Source: Demequina salsinemoris (GTDB lineage Bacteria > Actinomycetota > Actinomycetes > Actinomycetales > Demequinaceae). From it: DNA of 64,000 bases. Made by a program: the position numbers and the translations under genes. This document shows positions 26,559 to 35,115 of the stretch, piece by piece. Below the pieces are notes generated by a model. The model saw nothing but the letters and a program-made list of their open reading frames with translations, was not told where the DNA came from and did not search any database. The stretch lies in the NCBI RefSeq assembly GCF_000974805.1, contig NZ_BBQZ01000001.1:489929-553928 (forward strand). The letters are read 5' to 3'. Within the stretch, counting starts at the first letter, position 1; every line of letters starts with the position of its first letter.

Positions 26559-26578
26559 GGCGAATCGGAGGGAAGCCT

Positions 26579-26899
26579 ATGTGGAGCATCTACGACGGCA
26601 CAGTCCCCTCGGACGCCGGCGCGCCAGCACCGACGCTCGCACCCGTGATCGACATCTTCGACGCGGTGGAGGACGACGGGCCGCTGGCGTGGCAGGAGCG
26701 CTCATTGTGCGCCCAGACAGATCCTGAGGCATTCTTCCCTGAGAAGGGCGGATCGACACGCGAAGCGAAGAAGGTGTGCGCGTCGTGCGAGGTCCGACAG
26801 GAATGCCTCAACTACGCTCTCGAGAACGATGAGCGTTTCGGGATCTGGGGTGGCCTCTCTGAGCGCGAGCGTCGCAAGCTCAAGCGGCGCGCTGTCTAG
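26579..26899 (+). CDS. whiB2: WhiB2 (WhmD-like) iron-sulfur regulator
   Basis: 106 residues. Cluster cysteines are Cys44, Cys67, Cys70 and Cys76. The segment PEAFFPEKGGSTREAKKVC and the C-terminal GIWGGLSERERRKLKRR are diagnostic of WhiB2/WhiB, which works with WhiA in septation control. The ATG is set by GGAGGGAAG. It sits between the LCP genes and the giant glycosyltransferase, the same neighbourhood as Rv3260c, consistent with control of division and envelope synthesis. Confidence 0.95.
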   Translation: MWSIYDGTVPSDAGAPAPTLAPVIDIFDAVEDDGPLAWQERSLCAQTDPEAFFPEKGGSTREAKKVCASCEVRQECLNYALENDERFGIWGGLSERERRKLKRRAV

Positions 26900-26923
26900 T
26901 CGGCTTTCCACGAGGGACGTGTC

Positions 26924-29900
26924 GTGAACGCGGCGCGTCCTGTCGTGCGCGCGATCGTCGTCTCCGACGGACGGTCCGATCACCTGACCGACGTGCTCGC
27001 CTCGTTGGCCGAGCATGAGTACGACACCCTGGACGTGGTCGTCGTCGATGGTGACGCCCCTGAGCTTCCGCCCGAGCTCCGCGGTGATGTCGTGTCCGCG
27101 CCCGGCGCGACGTACCGCGAGGCGGTCGACGCGGCCCTTGCCAGGCATCCCGACCTCGAGCGCGACTACCTCTGGCTCCTGCACGACGACACCGCACCCC
27201 TCCCCGGCGCCCTGACCCTGCTCGCAGCGACGGCGCGCAAGCGCCGCCGGGCCGCGATCGTGGGCGCGGCGCAGGTCCGATGGGACGAGCCGAGCCGCCT
27301 GGTCGGACTGGCCTCCACCACCTCCCGCGTCGGCGCGCGCCGCGTCTCCCTCGTCGAGGAGGACGACGTCAACCAGGGCCAGCATGACTCCCGCGACGAC
27401 GTCCTCGCGGTGAGCCTCGCGGGCGCGCTCGTGCGGAGGGACTGGTGGAAGGAGTCCGGCGGCATCGATGACGCCTACCGGGGCTTCGGGGAGAGCCTGG
27501 ACCTGTGCCGGCGCGCGTGGAGGTCGGGCTACGACGTGGTCGTGGTTCCCGCCGCGCGGATCCGTCACGCTCAGGACGCGCTCAACGGCGTGCGCGCAGG
27601 CTCCTCGCGCGGCCGCGCGTCGAGCTACGCCGCTCGGCGCACCGGGGAGTGGTACCACGCGCTCGCCTACGCCCCTGCCGCGATGCTTCCCCTGCTGGTC
27701 CTGTGGTCGTTCCTCGCCGTGCCCGCGCGCATCGTGCTGAGGATCGCGCAGAACGATGGCCGGACAGCGGTGTCGGATCTCGGGGTGCCATGGCGTCTGC
27801 TCGGACGGCTCGGGTCGTTGCGACGCAGCCGCTCGGCGGTACGCCGGGCGACGACGGCCCCGATCAGCATCGAGCGTCAGCTGCTGGCCACGCCGCGCGA
27901 GGTCCTGCACCATGTGAGGGTCGCGGAGCTCGGCGCCTACGACGCGTGGCGTGAGAGCCAGGCGCCGACCGACGTCGAGCGGGCGGAGCTCGCGGTCGCG
28001 GCGGCGAGGCGTCGCCGGGGCCTCGCGGTCACCGCCTTCCTCGCGCTCGTCGTGTCGCTGGCGCTGCACGCCGATTGGTTCATCGGGCTCGCCCGCGGCG
28101 AGATGCTGAGCGGCGCGGTGCTCGGCGTCACCGACCTGTCGTTCGCCGAGGTCTGGAGCCGCGTGCTGACCGGCTGGGACGAGACCGGCTTCGGCGGCGC
28201 GACGCTCGATTCCGCGTACGCCTCGCTCATGCTGCCCCTCGCGGCGATCCCCGGTGGCCTGCGCATCGGCGCGGCGCTCCTGCTCTCCCTCGCGCCGCTC
28301 ATCGCCGCGCTCGGTGGATGGGCCGCCGCCGGTGTCGTCGTCAGGTCGACCTGGGCGCGCGGCGCCGCGGCGCTCGCCTACGCCGTGTGGCCCCTGTTCC
28401 TCGTCTCCGTCGCGGACGGGCGGATGGGCGCCGTCATCGCGCATCTCGCGCTGCCGTGGGTGGTGTTCGGACTCGTGCGCGGCGCGGGCTGGCACCGCGG
28501 CGAGCCGGTGGGCGACGGCGAGTACCCGCGCGTTCCGCAGGCATCGCCGAGCGCTTCCGCAGGAGCCGCCTTCGCCGGCGCCGTCACCGTCGCGGCGGCT
28601 CCCGTGCTCCTCGCGCCGTTGCTCATCGTGGTGGCGGTCGCAGGCGTGCTCGCGCGCGGCACCCGCCTGCGCACCTGGGGCATCGCGGTGCCAGCGCTCG
28701 TGGTCTCCGGGCCCGCGATCCTCGCGGCCGTCGAACGCGGTTCTGGGGACGCTGTCGCACGCATCCTGGCCCGGGATGTCGGGCCGGTCGGCGGTGTCAC
28801 CACGCTCTCCCCGTGGACGCTGCTGCTTGGCGGCACCGTTGACGGGCCGACCTCCGCCCAGCTCGGTTCGGCGGCAGGCGGGGACCTCGGCGCCACGGGC
28901 GTGTGGCTGGCCTTCGCCGTCGGCGCGTGCGTGCTCCTGGCTGCCGTCGCCGCGCTCGTATCGCTGCGCGCCGGGTGGGCGGTGCGCGCAAGCGTCGCGG
29001 TCGCGACGCTTGGCCTCGCCGCGGCGATCGTGTCGCAGCACACTCCTGTCGGCGCCGTCGACGGCGCCGGCGGCCAGGTCACGCCCGGCTGGGCCGGCGC
29101 CGGGTCGTCGCTCATGGCCCTCGGGCTGATCACGGCGGCAGCCGCCGCGTCGTCGGGATCGTGGCGCACGGGGCAGCGCTCGCGTGGCCTGGCCTGGCGC
29201 CGCACGGGTTACGCGGTCTCGCTCGGCGCGGTCGCCGCTGTGCTGGCAGGACACGTGGCGGTCGCCTCGCTCCTCGAGCCCGCCGCGGACTCGGCGACTC
29301 CCTCCGGCACGCGCGTGCTTCCGCTCGCGACGGCGCTCGATCAGCAGTCCTCGTCGCGCCAGCGCGCGCTCGTGATCGATGAGGACGAGGACGACGGCAC
29401 GATCAGCTACTCCGTCCTCGGCACGGACGGAACCGTGCGCGTCCTCGGCACCGCCGAACGGGATGCCGGTGGCGTGACGCTGAGCCGTGCCGCAGGCGAT
29501 GCCCCAGCGTCTCCCGCGGACCTCGCCGAAGCCGTCGGCACGCTCGCGGGTGGCGCGGAGGGTGCGGCGACCGCGCTGACGGACTGGGGCATCGGGATCG
29601 TCGTCGTGGCGCCTGGCGCGGACGCGCTCGTGTCCGCGCTGACGCAGGTGGACGACGTCGCGGCGATCGGCGCGAGCGACTACGGCACCCCGTTCCGCGT
29701 GGTGAGGGGCGACGGCACACAGGCGTCGCGCGCGTGGCTCGAGGAGGGCGACGCGACCGTCACCGTCCCCATGGACGCGACGTCCGGGACCCTCGCGGTC
29801 GACGCCAAGGACGCGACCGTCGTGCTCGCCGAGGCCGCCGACGACGCGTGGCACGCGACGCTCGACGGTGCCGAGCTGAGCCGCGTCGACGACGAGGAGG

Positions 29901-30058
29901 GCCGGAACGCCTGGGCCCTGGACGGCGCCGGCACGCTTGAGATCCGCTACGACGATCCCGCCCACACCGCGTGGCTGTGGGCCGCGGCGCTCGTGTGCGG
30001 GTGGGTGCTCCTCGCGTCGGTGCCGCTGCATCGGTCGCGCGGAAGGGAGTCAGCATGA
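26924..30058 (+). CDS. Giant GT2 glycosyltransferase with C-terminal membrane domain
   Basis: 1044 residues. A family 2 glycosyltransferase domain at the N-terminus (about 5-260) carries nucleotide-sugar acidic residues in LWLLHDDTAPLPGA and DDAYRGFGESLDLCRRAW. Around ten hydrophobic segments follow (about 365-770), then an outer domain and a final TM (about 1015-1035). Such proteins lie next to whiB2 across actinobacteria and are thought to act in envelope glycan synthesis; the substrate is unknown. GTG start 24 bp after whiB2. The stop overlaps the DUF5719 start (ATGA). Confidence 0.85.
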   Translation: MNAARPVVRAIVVSDGRSDHLTDVLASLAEHEYDTLDVVVVDGDAPELPPELRGDVVSAPGATYREAVDAALARHPDLERDYLWLLHDDTAPLPGALTLLAATARKRRRAAIVGAAQVRWDEPSRLVGLASTTSRVGARRVSLVEEDDVNQGQHDSRDDVLAVSLAGALVRRDWWKESGGIDDAYRGFGESLDLCRRAWRSGYDVVVVPAARIRHAQDALNGVRAGSSRGRASSYAARRTGEWYHALAYAPAAMLPLLVLWSFLAVPARIVLRIAQNDGRTAVSDLGVPWRLLGRLGSLRRSRSAVRRATTAPISIERQLLATPREVLHHVRVAELGAYDAWRESQAPTDVERAELAVAAARRRRGLAVTAFLALVVSLALHADWFIGLARGEMLSGAVLGVTDLSFAEVWSRVLTGWDETGFGGATLDSAYASLMLPLAAIPGGLRIGAALLLSLAPLIAALGGWAAAGVVVRSTWARGAAALAYAVWPLFLVSVADGRMGAVIAHLALPWVVFGLVRGAGWHRGEPVGDGEYPRVPQASPSASAGAAFAGAVTVAAAPVLLAPLLIVVAVAGVLARGTRLRTWGIAVPALVVSGPAILAAVERGSGDAVARILARDVGPVGGVTTLSPWTLLLGGTVDGPTSAQLGSAAGGDLGATGVWLAFAVGACVLLAAVAALVSLRAGWAVRASVAVATLGLAAAIVSQHTPVGAVDGAGGQVTPGWAGAGSSLMALGLITAAAAASSGSWRTGQRSRGLAWRRTGYAVSLGAVAAVLAGHVAVASLLEPAADSATPSGTRVLPLATALDQQSSSRQRALVIDEDEDDGTISYSVLGTDGTVRVLGTAERDAGGVTLSRAAGDAPASPADLAEAVGTLAGGAEGAATALTDWGIGIVVVAPGADALVSALTQVDDVAAIGASDYGTPFRVVRGDGTQASRAWLEEGDATVTVPMDATSGTLAVDAKDATVVLAEAADDAWHATLDGAELSRVDDEEGRNAWALDGAGTLEIRYDDPAHTAWLWAAALVCGWVLLASVPLHRSRGRESA

Positions 30059-31389
30059 ACGCCCAGCGCATCGTCGCGACCGTGACGGCGCTCGCCGCGG
30101 GCGCGCTCCTGGTGGGGACGGCGGTCGTCGGAACCCAGGTGGGGACCGCGACGACTGTCGCGGCGGAGCCTACCTCGGTGACGGTCACCCCCGCGGTGCA
30201 GCCCGCGGCATGCACGGGCGAGCTGACCGTCCCGGTGGGCTCGATCGAGGGCGATGACTTCTCGTCGGAGCCGACCGTGCGGTCGCGGGATCTGTTCGGG
30301 GTCGAGGCGGTCACCGATGGCGCCGAGGCCGGCGACGGCCTCTTCGGAGCGTCGATCGAGCGGGTCCAGGACGGGGACATCGCGGGCTACGCGGCGCTCG
30401 CGTGCGGCACCCCCTCGACCTCCCAGTGGCTCGTCGGCGGCTCCACCTCGTTGGGCTCGTCCGCCCGTCTGGTGCTCGCCAACCCCACGCAGTCGAACGT
30501 CGAGGCGACCGTCACCCTGTACGGCGGAAGCGGGCAGATCGACGCCCAGACGGTCGTCGCCGTCGGCGCGGGGGGCATCGAGGATCTCCTCCTTGAGGCG
30601 GTGCAGGAAGGCATCGAGGCCACGGCGGTGCGCGTGGAGTCGACCGGCGCCGGCGTGGTCGCCGCCCTCCAGGACTCGGAGCTCGACGGTCTTCAGCCCG
30701 CAGGGACGTCGTGGGTCGCGTCCGTGTCCGATCTCGGGACGTCGCTCGTCGTCCCCGCGGTCGCCGCGGTGGGGCTCGAGTCGTCTGCCGTGCTGCGCCT
30801 CGTGGCCTCTGAAGGCGCCACCGTCTCGCTCACCCTCGCGAACGGCGACGGTGCGGTCGAGTGGTCGGGGGTGGCCGCGCTCGAGCTCGACCCGGGTGTG
30901 GTCACGGAGGTCGAGATCCCCGAGTCCTCGGGGTCCGCGGTCGTGATCGACTCGGACGCGCCCGTCGCGGCGGCGGCGGAGATCACGGTCGCGAGGTCGT
31001 CCGACATCGGCGAGGAGGGGTCTGTCGCACACGACAGGACCTGGGTGCCCGCGGAGGAGGTCCCCGCCACCTACGGGGAGAACCAGGACGACGGCGTGTA
31101 CTGGCCCGGTGACGAGGGCGTGCTCCTGGCCTACACCGCGGTCGCGACGACGCTCACCGTGCTGGACGATGCGGGCGAGCAGATCGCGCAGACGGAGACC
31201 CGTGCAGGAGTGGTCACGCGTATCCCGGTCGAGGGCGTCTCGGCGGGGACCCGGCTCACGCTTCAGGGGAGGGCCGCATGGTCGCTCCAGATCGTGGGCG
31301 ACGGAGGGTTCCTCGCATCGATGCGCGCGCTGCCCGCGACCGTGCTGGACGTCGACCTGTCGGTTGTCGACGCGCCCTACCTCCCCTGA
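30055..31389 (+). CDS. DUF5719 secreted protein
   Basis: 444 residues. An N-terminal signal or anchor (about 1-32: VATVTALAAGALLVGTAVVG) is followed by a Thr/Val/Ala-rich beta-repeat body typical of DUF5719. No catalytic motif. It is translationally coupled to the GT2 protein by a 4-nt overlap, with GGAAGGGAG upstream of the ATG, so the two probably work together outside the membrane. It converges with the next gene, 5 bp apart. Confidence 0.82.
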   Translation: MNAQRIVATVTALAAGALLVGTAVVGTQVGTATTVAAEPTSVTVTPAVQPAACTGELTVPVGSIEGDDFSSEPTVRSRDLFGVEAVTDGAEAGDGLFGASIERVQDGDIAGYAALACGTPSTSQWLVGGSTSLGSSARLVLANPTQSNVEATVTLYGGSGQIDAQTVVAVGAGGIEDLLLEAVQEGIEATAVRVESTGAGVVAALQDSELDGLQPAGTSWVASVSDLGTSLVVPAVAAVGLESSAVLRLVASEGATVSLTLANGDGAVEWSGVAALELDPGVVTEVEIPESSGSAVVIDSDAPVAAAAEITVARSSDIGEEGSVAHDRTWVPAEEVPATYGENQDDGVYWPGDEGVLLAYTAVATTLTVLDDAGEQIAQTETRAGVVTRIPVEGVSAGTRLTLQGRAAWSLQIVGDGGFLASMRALPATVLDVDLSVVDAPYLP

Positions 31390-31394
31390 GCCGG

Positions 31395-31793
31395 TCAGCC
31401 GCCGAAGTCGGGATCCACGTCCTCGGGAGAGCAGCCGAGCAGGTGGGCGAGCTGCTCGGCGACCACGTCGCGCACGAGCAGCGGCAGTTCCGCCCCCTCG
31501 GCACGCTCCTCGCACGGCTTGCGGTAGACGACGACGCGCGCGGGCTGGCCCATGTCCTCGGGGAACAGCCGGCCCAGCGGCACGCCGTCCTCCCACGGGC
31601 TCGGGTCGGAGGGCGGGACGTCCTCGACGCCGAACTCCACCCGTCCCCAGCGTCGTCCCCACCGCGGCTCAAGCCTCTCCGCAGCCTCGACGACGAGCGA
31701 GTCGAAGCGCTCCCCCCGAGTCAGATGCCCGGGCAGCGAGGCAGGGATCAGCGGGGCGCGCAGGCCCCTGCCGTGACGGTCGCGTCGTGCCAT
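31395..31793 (-). CDS. Metallopeptidase-fold protein (Zincin_1/DUF1025) lacking HExxH
   Basis: 132 residues. The C-terminal helix, expected to carry a zinc-binding HExxH, reads VVAEQLAHLLGCSPEDVDPDFGG: Glu and one His remain but the motif is broken. The middle segment (RVVVYRKPCEERA) is family typical. Actinobacterial members near whiB2 and manB often show this loss, so an enzymatic role is doubtful. ATG 31793 has TAGGGT 7 nt upstream and no Shine-Dalgarno, so it is probably leaderless. Divergent from DUF3499. Confidence 0.78.
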   Translation of the reverse strand: MARRDRHGRGLRAPLIPASLPGHLTRGERFDSLVVEAAERLEPRWGRRWGRVEFGVEDVPPSDPSPWEDGVPLGRLFPEDMGQPARVVVYRKPCEERAEGAELPLLVRDVVAEQLAHLLGCSPEDVDPDFGG

Positions 31794-31800
31794 GCGACAG

Positions 31801-31806
31801 ACCCTA
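31801..31806 (-). promoter_or_regulatory. -10 box of the leaderless metallopeptidase-fold gene
   Basis: TAGGGT, read leftward, with a 7-nt spacer to the ATG at 31793. Confidence 0.5.
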
Positions 31807-31890
31807 CGCCCGGCGCGACCGTCCCCGGGCGTGTGGCGCCTTGGTCGTGGGGCACCGGCGAGCCTCGCGCCGCGGCGGCGCGCGCGGAGG

Positions 31891-31896
31891 TACCGT
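31891..31896 (+). promoter_or_regulatory. -10 box of the leaderless DUF3499 gene
   Basis: TACCGT with a 7-nt spacer to GTG 31904; no ribosome site in the spacer. Confidence 0.5.
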
Positions 31897-31903
31897 CCCT
31901 TCC

Positions 31904-32260
31904 GTGATGGCCTCCCGACAGTGCACCAAGACGGGCTGCACGCGGTCCGCCGCGGCGACGCTGACGTACGTCTACGCGGACTCGACGGTCGTCGTGGGGC
32001 AGCTGTCCGCCTCCGCTGAGCCGCACAGCTACGACCTGTGCGCCGATCACGCGAGCCGGTTCACCGCGCCGCGAGGCTGGGACGTCGTGCACATCCAGCA
32101 GGACTACGTGGACCCGGGCCCGTCGCCCGACGACCTCGACGCGCTCGCGCGCGCGGTCCGAGAGGCGGGAGCCCCGCCTCGTCGGCAGGAGGTTCTGCCC
32201 GTGGCGCAGCCCATCGAACCGCGTCGAGGGCACCTGAGAGTTGTCTCGTCAGACATTTGA
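31904..32260 (+). CDS. DUF3499 family protein
   Basis: 118 residues. Cysteines in RQCTKTGCTRSA at the N-terminus and Cys/His in YDLCADHASRF suggest a treble-clef-like zinc site. DUF3499 is an actinobacterial family of unknown function, and its position before phosphomannomutase is conserved. Start is GTG 31904 or the next codon, ATG 31907; the TACCGT box favours a leaderless start at 31904. Confidence 0.82.
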   Translation: MMASRQCTKTGCTRSAAATLTYVYADSTVVVGQLSASAEPHSYDLCADHASRFTAPRGWDVVHIQQDYVDPGPSPDDLDALARAVREAGAPPRRQEVLPVAQPIEPRRGHLRVVSSDI

Positions 32261-32295
32261 TCCACAGTCGCAACGCCGCTGTCATACATGACCGC

Positions 32296-32301
32296 TAGCC
32301 T
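32296..32301 (+). promoter_or_regulatory. -10 box of leaderless manB
   Basis: TAGCCT with a 7-nt spacer to ATG 32309; this also supports that start over the ATG at 32288. Confidence 0.55.
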
Positions 32302-32308
32302 GTCGCCC

Positions 32309-33721
32309 ATGACCGATCTGAGCGGACTCATCAAGTCGTACGACGTTCGAGGCATCGTGGGGGAGCAGCTGACGGAGGAGATCGCGCGAGCGATCGGCGC
32401 CGCCTTCGCCGACACCATCGTGCTTCCCGAGGGCGAGACGTCCGTGGCCATCGGCCACGACATGCGCGACTCCGGGCCGGGGCTTGTCGCGGCGGTCGTC
32501 GCGGGACTGACGGACCGCGGCATCGACGTGATCCGCATCGGTCTGTGCAGCACCGACGGCCTGTACCACGCGACCGGCGCGCTGAACATGCCCGGCGTGA
32601 TGGTGACGGCGAGCCACAACCCGGCCGCCTACAACGGGATGAAGATGTGCCGCTCGCGCGCCCGCGCGGTGGGCGAGAACACCGGCCTCGGGCTCGTGCG
32701 CGAGCTCGCGACCGCGTACGTCGACGAGGGCGTGCCCGTCGCCGAGACGCGCGGCACCGTCACGGATCGCGACATGATCCGCGAGTACGGAGAGTTCCTG
32801 CGCACGCTCGTGCCCCTCGAGACGATCCGACCGCTCAAGGTCGTGGTCGACGCGGGCAACGCGATGGCCGGCTACACCGTGCCCGCCGTCCTCGGCGACG
32901 CCGCAGGCATGACCCCGCTGCCCCTTGACATCGTGCCGCTGTACTTCGAGCTCGACGGCACGTTCCCCAACCACGAGCCGAACCCGCTCGAGGAGGAGAA
33001 CCTGCGCGACCTGCAGGCGGCCGTGGTGAAGCACGGAGCCGACCTGGGCCTCGCCTTCGACGGCGACGCTGACCGCTGCTTCGTGGTGGACGAGAAGGGC
33101 GCCGTGGTCCGTGCCTCGGCGATCACCGCCCTCGTCGGTCTGCGCGAGGCGGCCCGCGTGCGCGAGTCCGGCGAGACCGCGACCGTGATCCACAACCTCA
33201 TCTCCTCGCGAGCGGTGCCCGAGATCCTCGGCGCGGACGGCATCACCACGGTGCGCTCGCGCGTGGGGCACAGCTTCATCAAGGCGCTCATGGCGGACAA
33301 CGATGCGGTGTTCGGAGGCGAGCACAGCGCGCACTTCTACTTCCGCGACTTCTTCTACGCCGACTCCGGCATGCTCGCCGCGCTGCACGTCATGGCGGCG
33401 CTCGGCTCGCAGGAGGGTCCGCTGAGCGCGATGCTCGCGGACTACGACCCGTACACGGCCTCGGGCGAGATCAACTCGACGGTCGCGGACGTGAAGACCT
33501 CCGTCGCTCGGATCCGCGGGGTCTTCGGCTCGCGCGAGGGCGTCACCCTCGATGAGATGGACGGGCTGACCGTCGCGCACTGGGACGCCGAGCCGCGCTG
33601 GTGGTTCAACGTCCGTCCGTCGGGCACCGAGCCGCTGCTGCGTCTCAACGTCGAGGCCGCCGACACGGCCACCATGGAGCAGGTCCGCGACGAGGCGCTC
33701 GCGGTCATCAGGGAGGGCTAG
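32309..33721 (+). CDS. manB: Phosphomannomutase/phosphoglucomutase
   Basis: 470 residues of the alpha-D-phosphohexomutase family. It interconverts mannose 6- and 1-phosphate, feeding GDP-mannose for envelope mannans and glycolipids. Motifs: phosphoserine loop VTASHNPAAYNG (Ser102), metal loop FDGDADRCF, sugar-binding GGEHSAHFYF and phosphate-binding RPSGTEPLLRLN. All key residues are intact. The cation-efflux gene follows after 2 nt. Confidence 0.94.
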   Translation: MTDLSGLIKSYDVRGIVGEQLTEEIARAIGAAFADTIVLPEGETSVAIGHDMRDSGPGLVAAVVAGLTDRGIDVIRIGLCSTDGLYHATGALNMPGVMVTASHNPAAYNGMKMCRSRARAVGENTGLGLVRELATAYVDEGVPVAETRGTVTDRDMIREYGEFLRTLVPLETIRPLKVVVDAGNAMAGYTVPAVLGDAAGMTPLPLDIVPLYFELDGTFPNHEPNPLEEENLRDLQAAVVKHGADLGLAFDGDADRCFVVDEKGAVVRASAITALVGLREAARVRESGETATVIHNLISSRAVPEILGADGITTVRSRVGHSFIKALMADNDAVFGGEHSAHFYFRDFFYADSGMLAALHVMAALGSQEGPLSAMLADYDPYTASGEINSTVADVKTSVARIRGVFGSREGVTLDEMDGLTVAHWDAEPRWWFNVRPSGTEPLLRLNVEAADTATMEQVRDEALAVIREG

Positions 33722-33723
33722 CC

Positions 33724-34647
33724 GTGTCCGCTGAGGGCGGGACGAAGGCGATCGTCGCGGCGCTGAGCGCCAATCTGGGGATCGGCGTCACCAAGTTCGC
33801 CGCGTGGGCGCTCACGGGCGCATCGTCCATGCTCGCCGAGGCCATCCACTCGGTGGCGGACTCGGGCAACCAGCTCCTGCTCCTGATCGGCGGTCGCAAG
33901 GCGCGCAAGGAGGCCACCCCGGAGCATCCGTTCGGCTACTCGCGCTACCGCTACTACTACGCGTTCCTGGTCGCGATCGTGCTGTTCACGCTCGGAGGCC
34001 TCTTCGCGCTGTACGAGGCGTGGCACAAGTTCGAGCATCCCGAGCCGATCGAGTCCTGGAAGTGGGTCCCGATCGTCGTGCTGCTGATCGGCATGGCGCT
34101 CGAGGGCTCGAGCTTCCTCACCGCGATGAAGGAGTCCAACAAGATCCGTGGCAACGTCGGATGGGCGAAGTTCATCCAGCGCTCGCGCTCTCCCGAGCTG
34201 CCGGTGATCCTGCTCGAGGACTTCGGGGCGCTCGTCGGCCTCGTGTTCGCGCTGTTCGGCGTCTCCATGACGCTCGTGACCGGCGACGGCCGATGGGACG
34301 CGTTCGGCACCGCGATGATCGGCGCGCTGCTGGTGTGCATCGCGCTCGTTCTCGCGCGCGAGACCCGAGAGATGCTGCTCGGCGAGTCCGCGACGCCAGA
34401 GGACCTCGTGCGCATCCGCGACGGGCTCGCCGAGGCGGGCTACACGGACATCATCCACCTGCGCACGATGCACCTCGGCCCGGACGACGTGCTCGTCACG
34501 GCGAAGGTCGGGGTGGCGCCTGGCCTCAGCCTCGAGGACGTCGCCACGAGGACGGACGATGCGGAGCGCCGGATCCGTGAGAAGGTGCCCGCCGCGAGGC
34601 TCATCTTCATCGAGCCTGACGTCCGTCACGGGGATCGCACGGACTGA
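33724..34647 (+). CDS. Cation diffusion facilitator (ZnT9-like)
   Basis: 307 residues. Six hydrophobic segments with the CDF metal motif in AEAIHSVADSGNQ. The segment ATPEHPFGYSRYRYYYAF and a long C-terminal cytoplasmic domain (about 215-307) place it near the SLC30A9-like branch. It probably exports divalent metal (Zn, Fe or Co) in exchange for protons. GTG start directly after the manB stop, so co-transcribed. It converges with the response-regulator gene, 3 bp apart. Confidence 0.88.
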   Translation: MSAEGGTKAIVAALSANLGIGVTKFAAWALTGASSMLAEAIHSVADSGNQLLLLIGGRKARKEATPEHPFGYSRYRYYYAFLVAIVLFTLGGLFALYEAWHKFEHPEPIESWKWVPIVVLLIGMALEGSSFLTAMKESNKIRGNVGWAKFIQRSRSPELPVILLEDFGALVGLVFALFGVSMTLVTGDGRWDAFGTAMIGALLVCIALVLARETREMLLGESATPEDLVRIRDGLAEAGYTDIIHLRTMHLGPDDVLVTAKVGVAPGLSLEDVATRTDDAERRIREKVPAARLIFIEPDVRHGDRTD

Positions 34648-34650
34648 CGG

Positions 34651-35016
34651 TCAGCGCGCGAGCAGGGCCTCCACCTGTGCCGCGAGCTCGCGCGGCGAGA
34701 ACGGCTTCTGCACATACGCGTCGGCTCCCGAGGCGTACGCGCGCTCCAGGTCTGCCTCCTGTGCCTTCGCGGTGAGGAGCAGGATCCGGGTGGCCGTGAT
34801 CGACCCGTCGTTCCGTACCTCGACGCACACGTCGAGACCGTTCATGCGAGGCATCATCCAGTCGAGCACGACCAGGTCCGGGCGCGAGCGGCGGATCGCC
34901 TCGAGACCGGCGACGCCGTCCACCTCGACCGCGACGTCGTGTCCGGCCGTGCGGAGCTTGTGGCTCACCAGCAGCGCGATATCGGGGTCGTCGTCGACGA
35001 TCAGGATCGAGGCCAT
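34651..35016 (-). CDS. Single-domain response regulator (CheY-like)
   Basis: 121 residues, receiver only. Acidic pocket VDDD (7-10), phosphoacceptor Asp52 in VVLDWMMPRMNG, and Lys in VQKPFSPRELAAQVEALL. There is no output domain, so it must act through a partner protein. ATG 35016 has GAGGAG upstream. It is divergent from the MASE1 histidine kinase with a 99-bp gap, so that kinase is the probable phosphodonor. Confidence 0.9.
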   Translation of the reverse strand: MASILIVDDDPDIALLVSHKLRTAGHDVAVEVDGVAGLEAIRRSRPDLVVLDWMMPRMNGLDVCVEVRNDGSITATRILLLTAKAQEADLERAYASGADAYVQKPFSPRELAAQVEALLAR

Positions 35017-35115
35017 GTGATCTCCTCGGGGTGAGGCGGAGAGTTGTCCCGGGCGTGCCCCCGGTGCCATGCTCCACTGTACGCAAGGCCTCGTAGCAGG
35101 CCGGGAGGTGGAGCC

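Noticed and set aside
26702..30031. A 1109-codon minus-strand frame opposite whiB2 and the GT2 gene
   Set aside because: Same cause: composition-driven antisense frame with no recognisable domain, against well-supported genes.
35087..35102. GGCCT-N6-AGGCC hairpin upstream of the MASE1 kinase as a riboswitch
   Set aside because: A single five-base-pair stem without other structure is expected by chance at this GC content.
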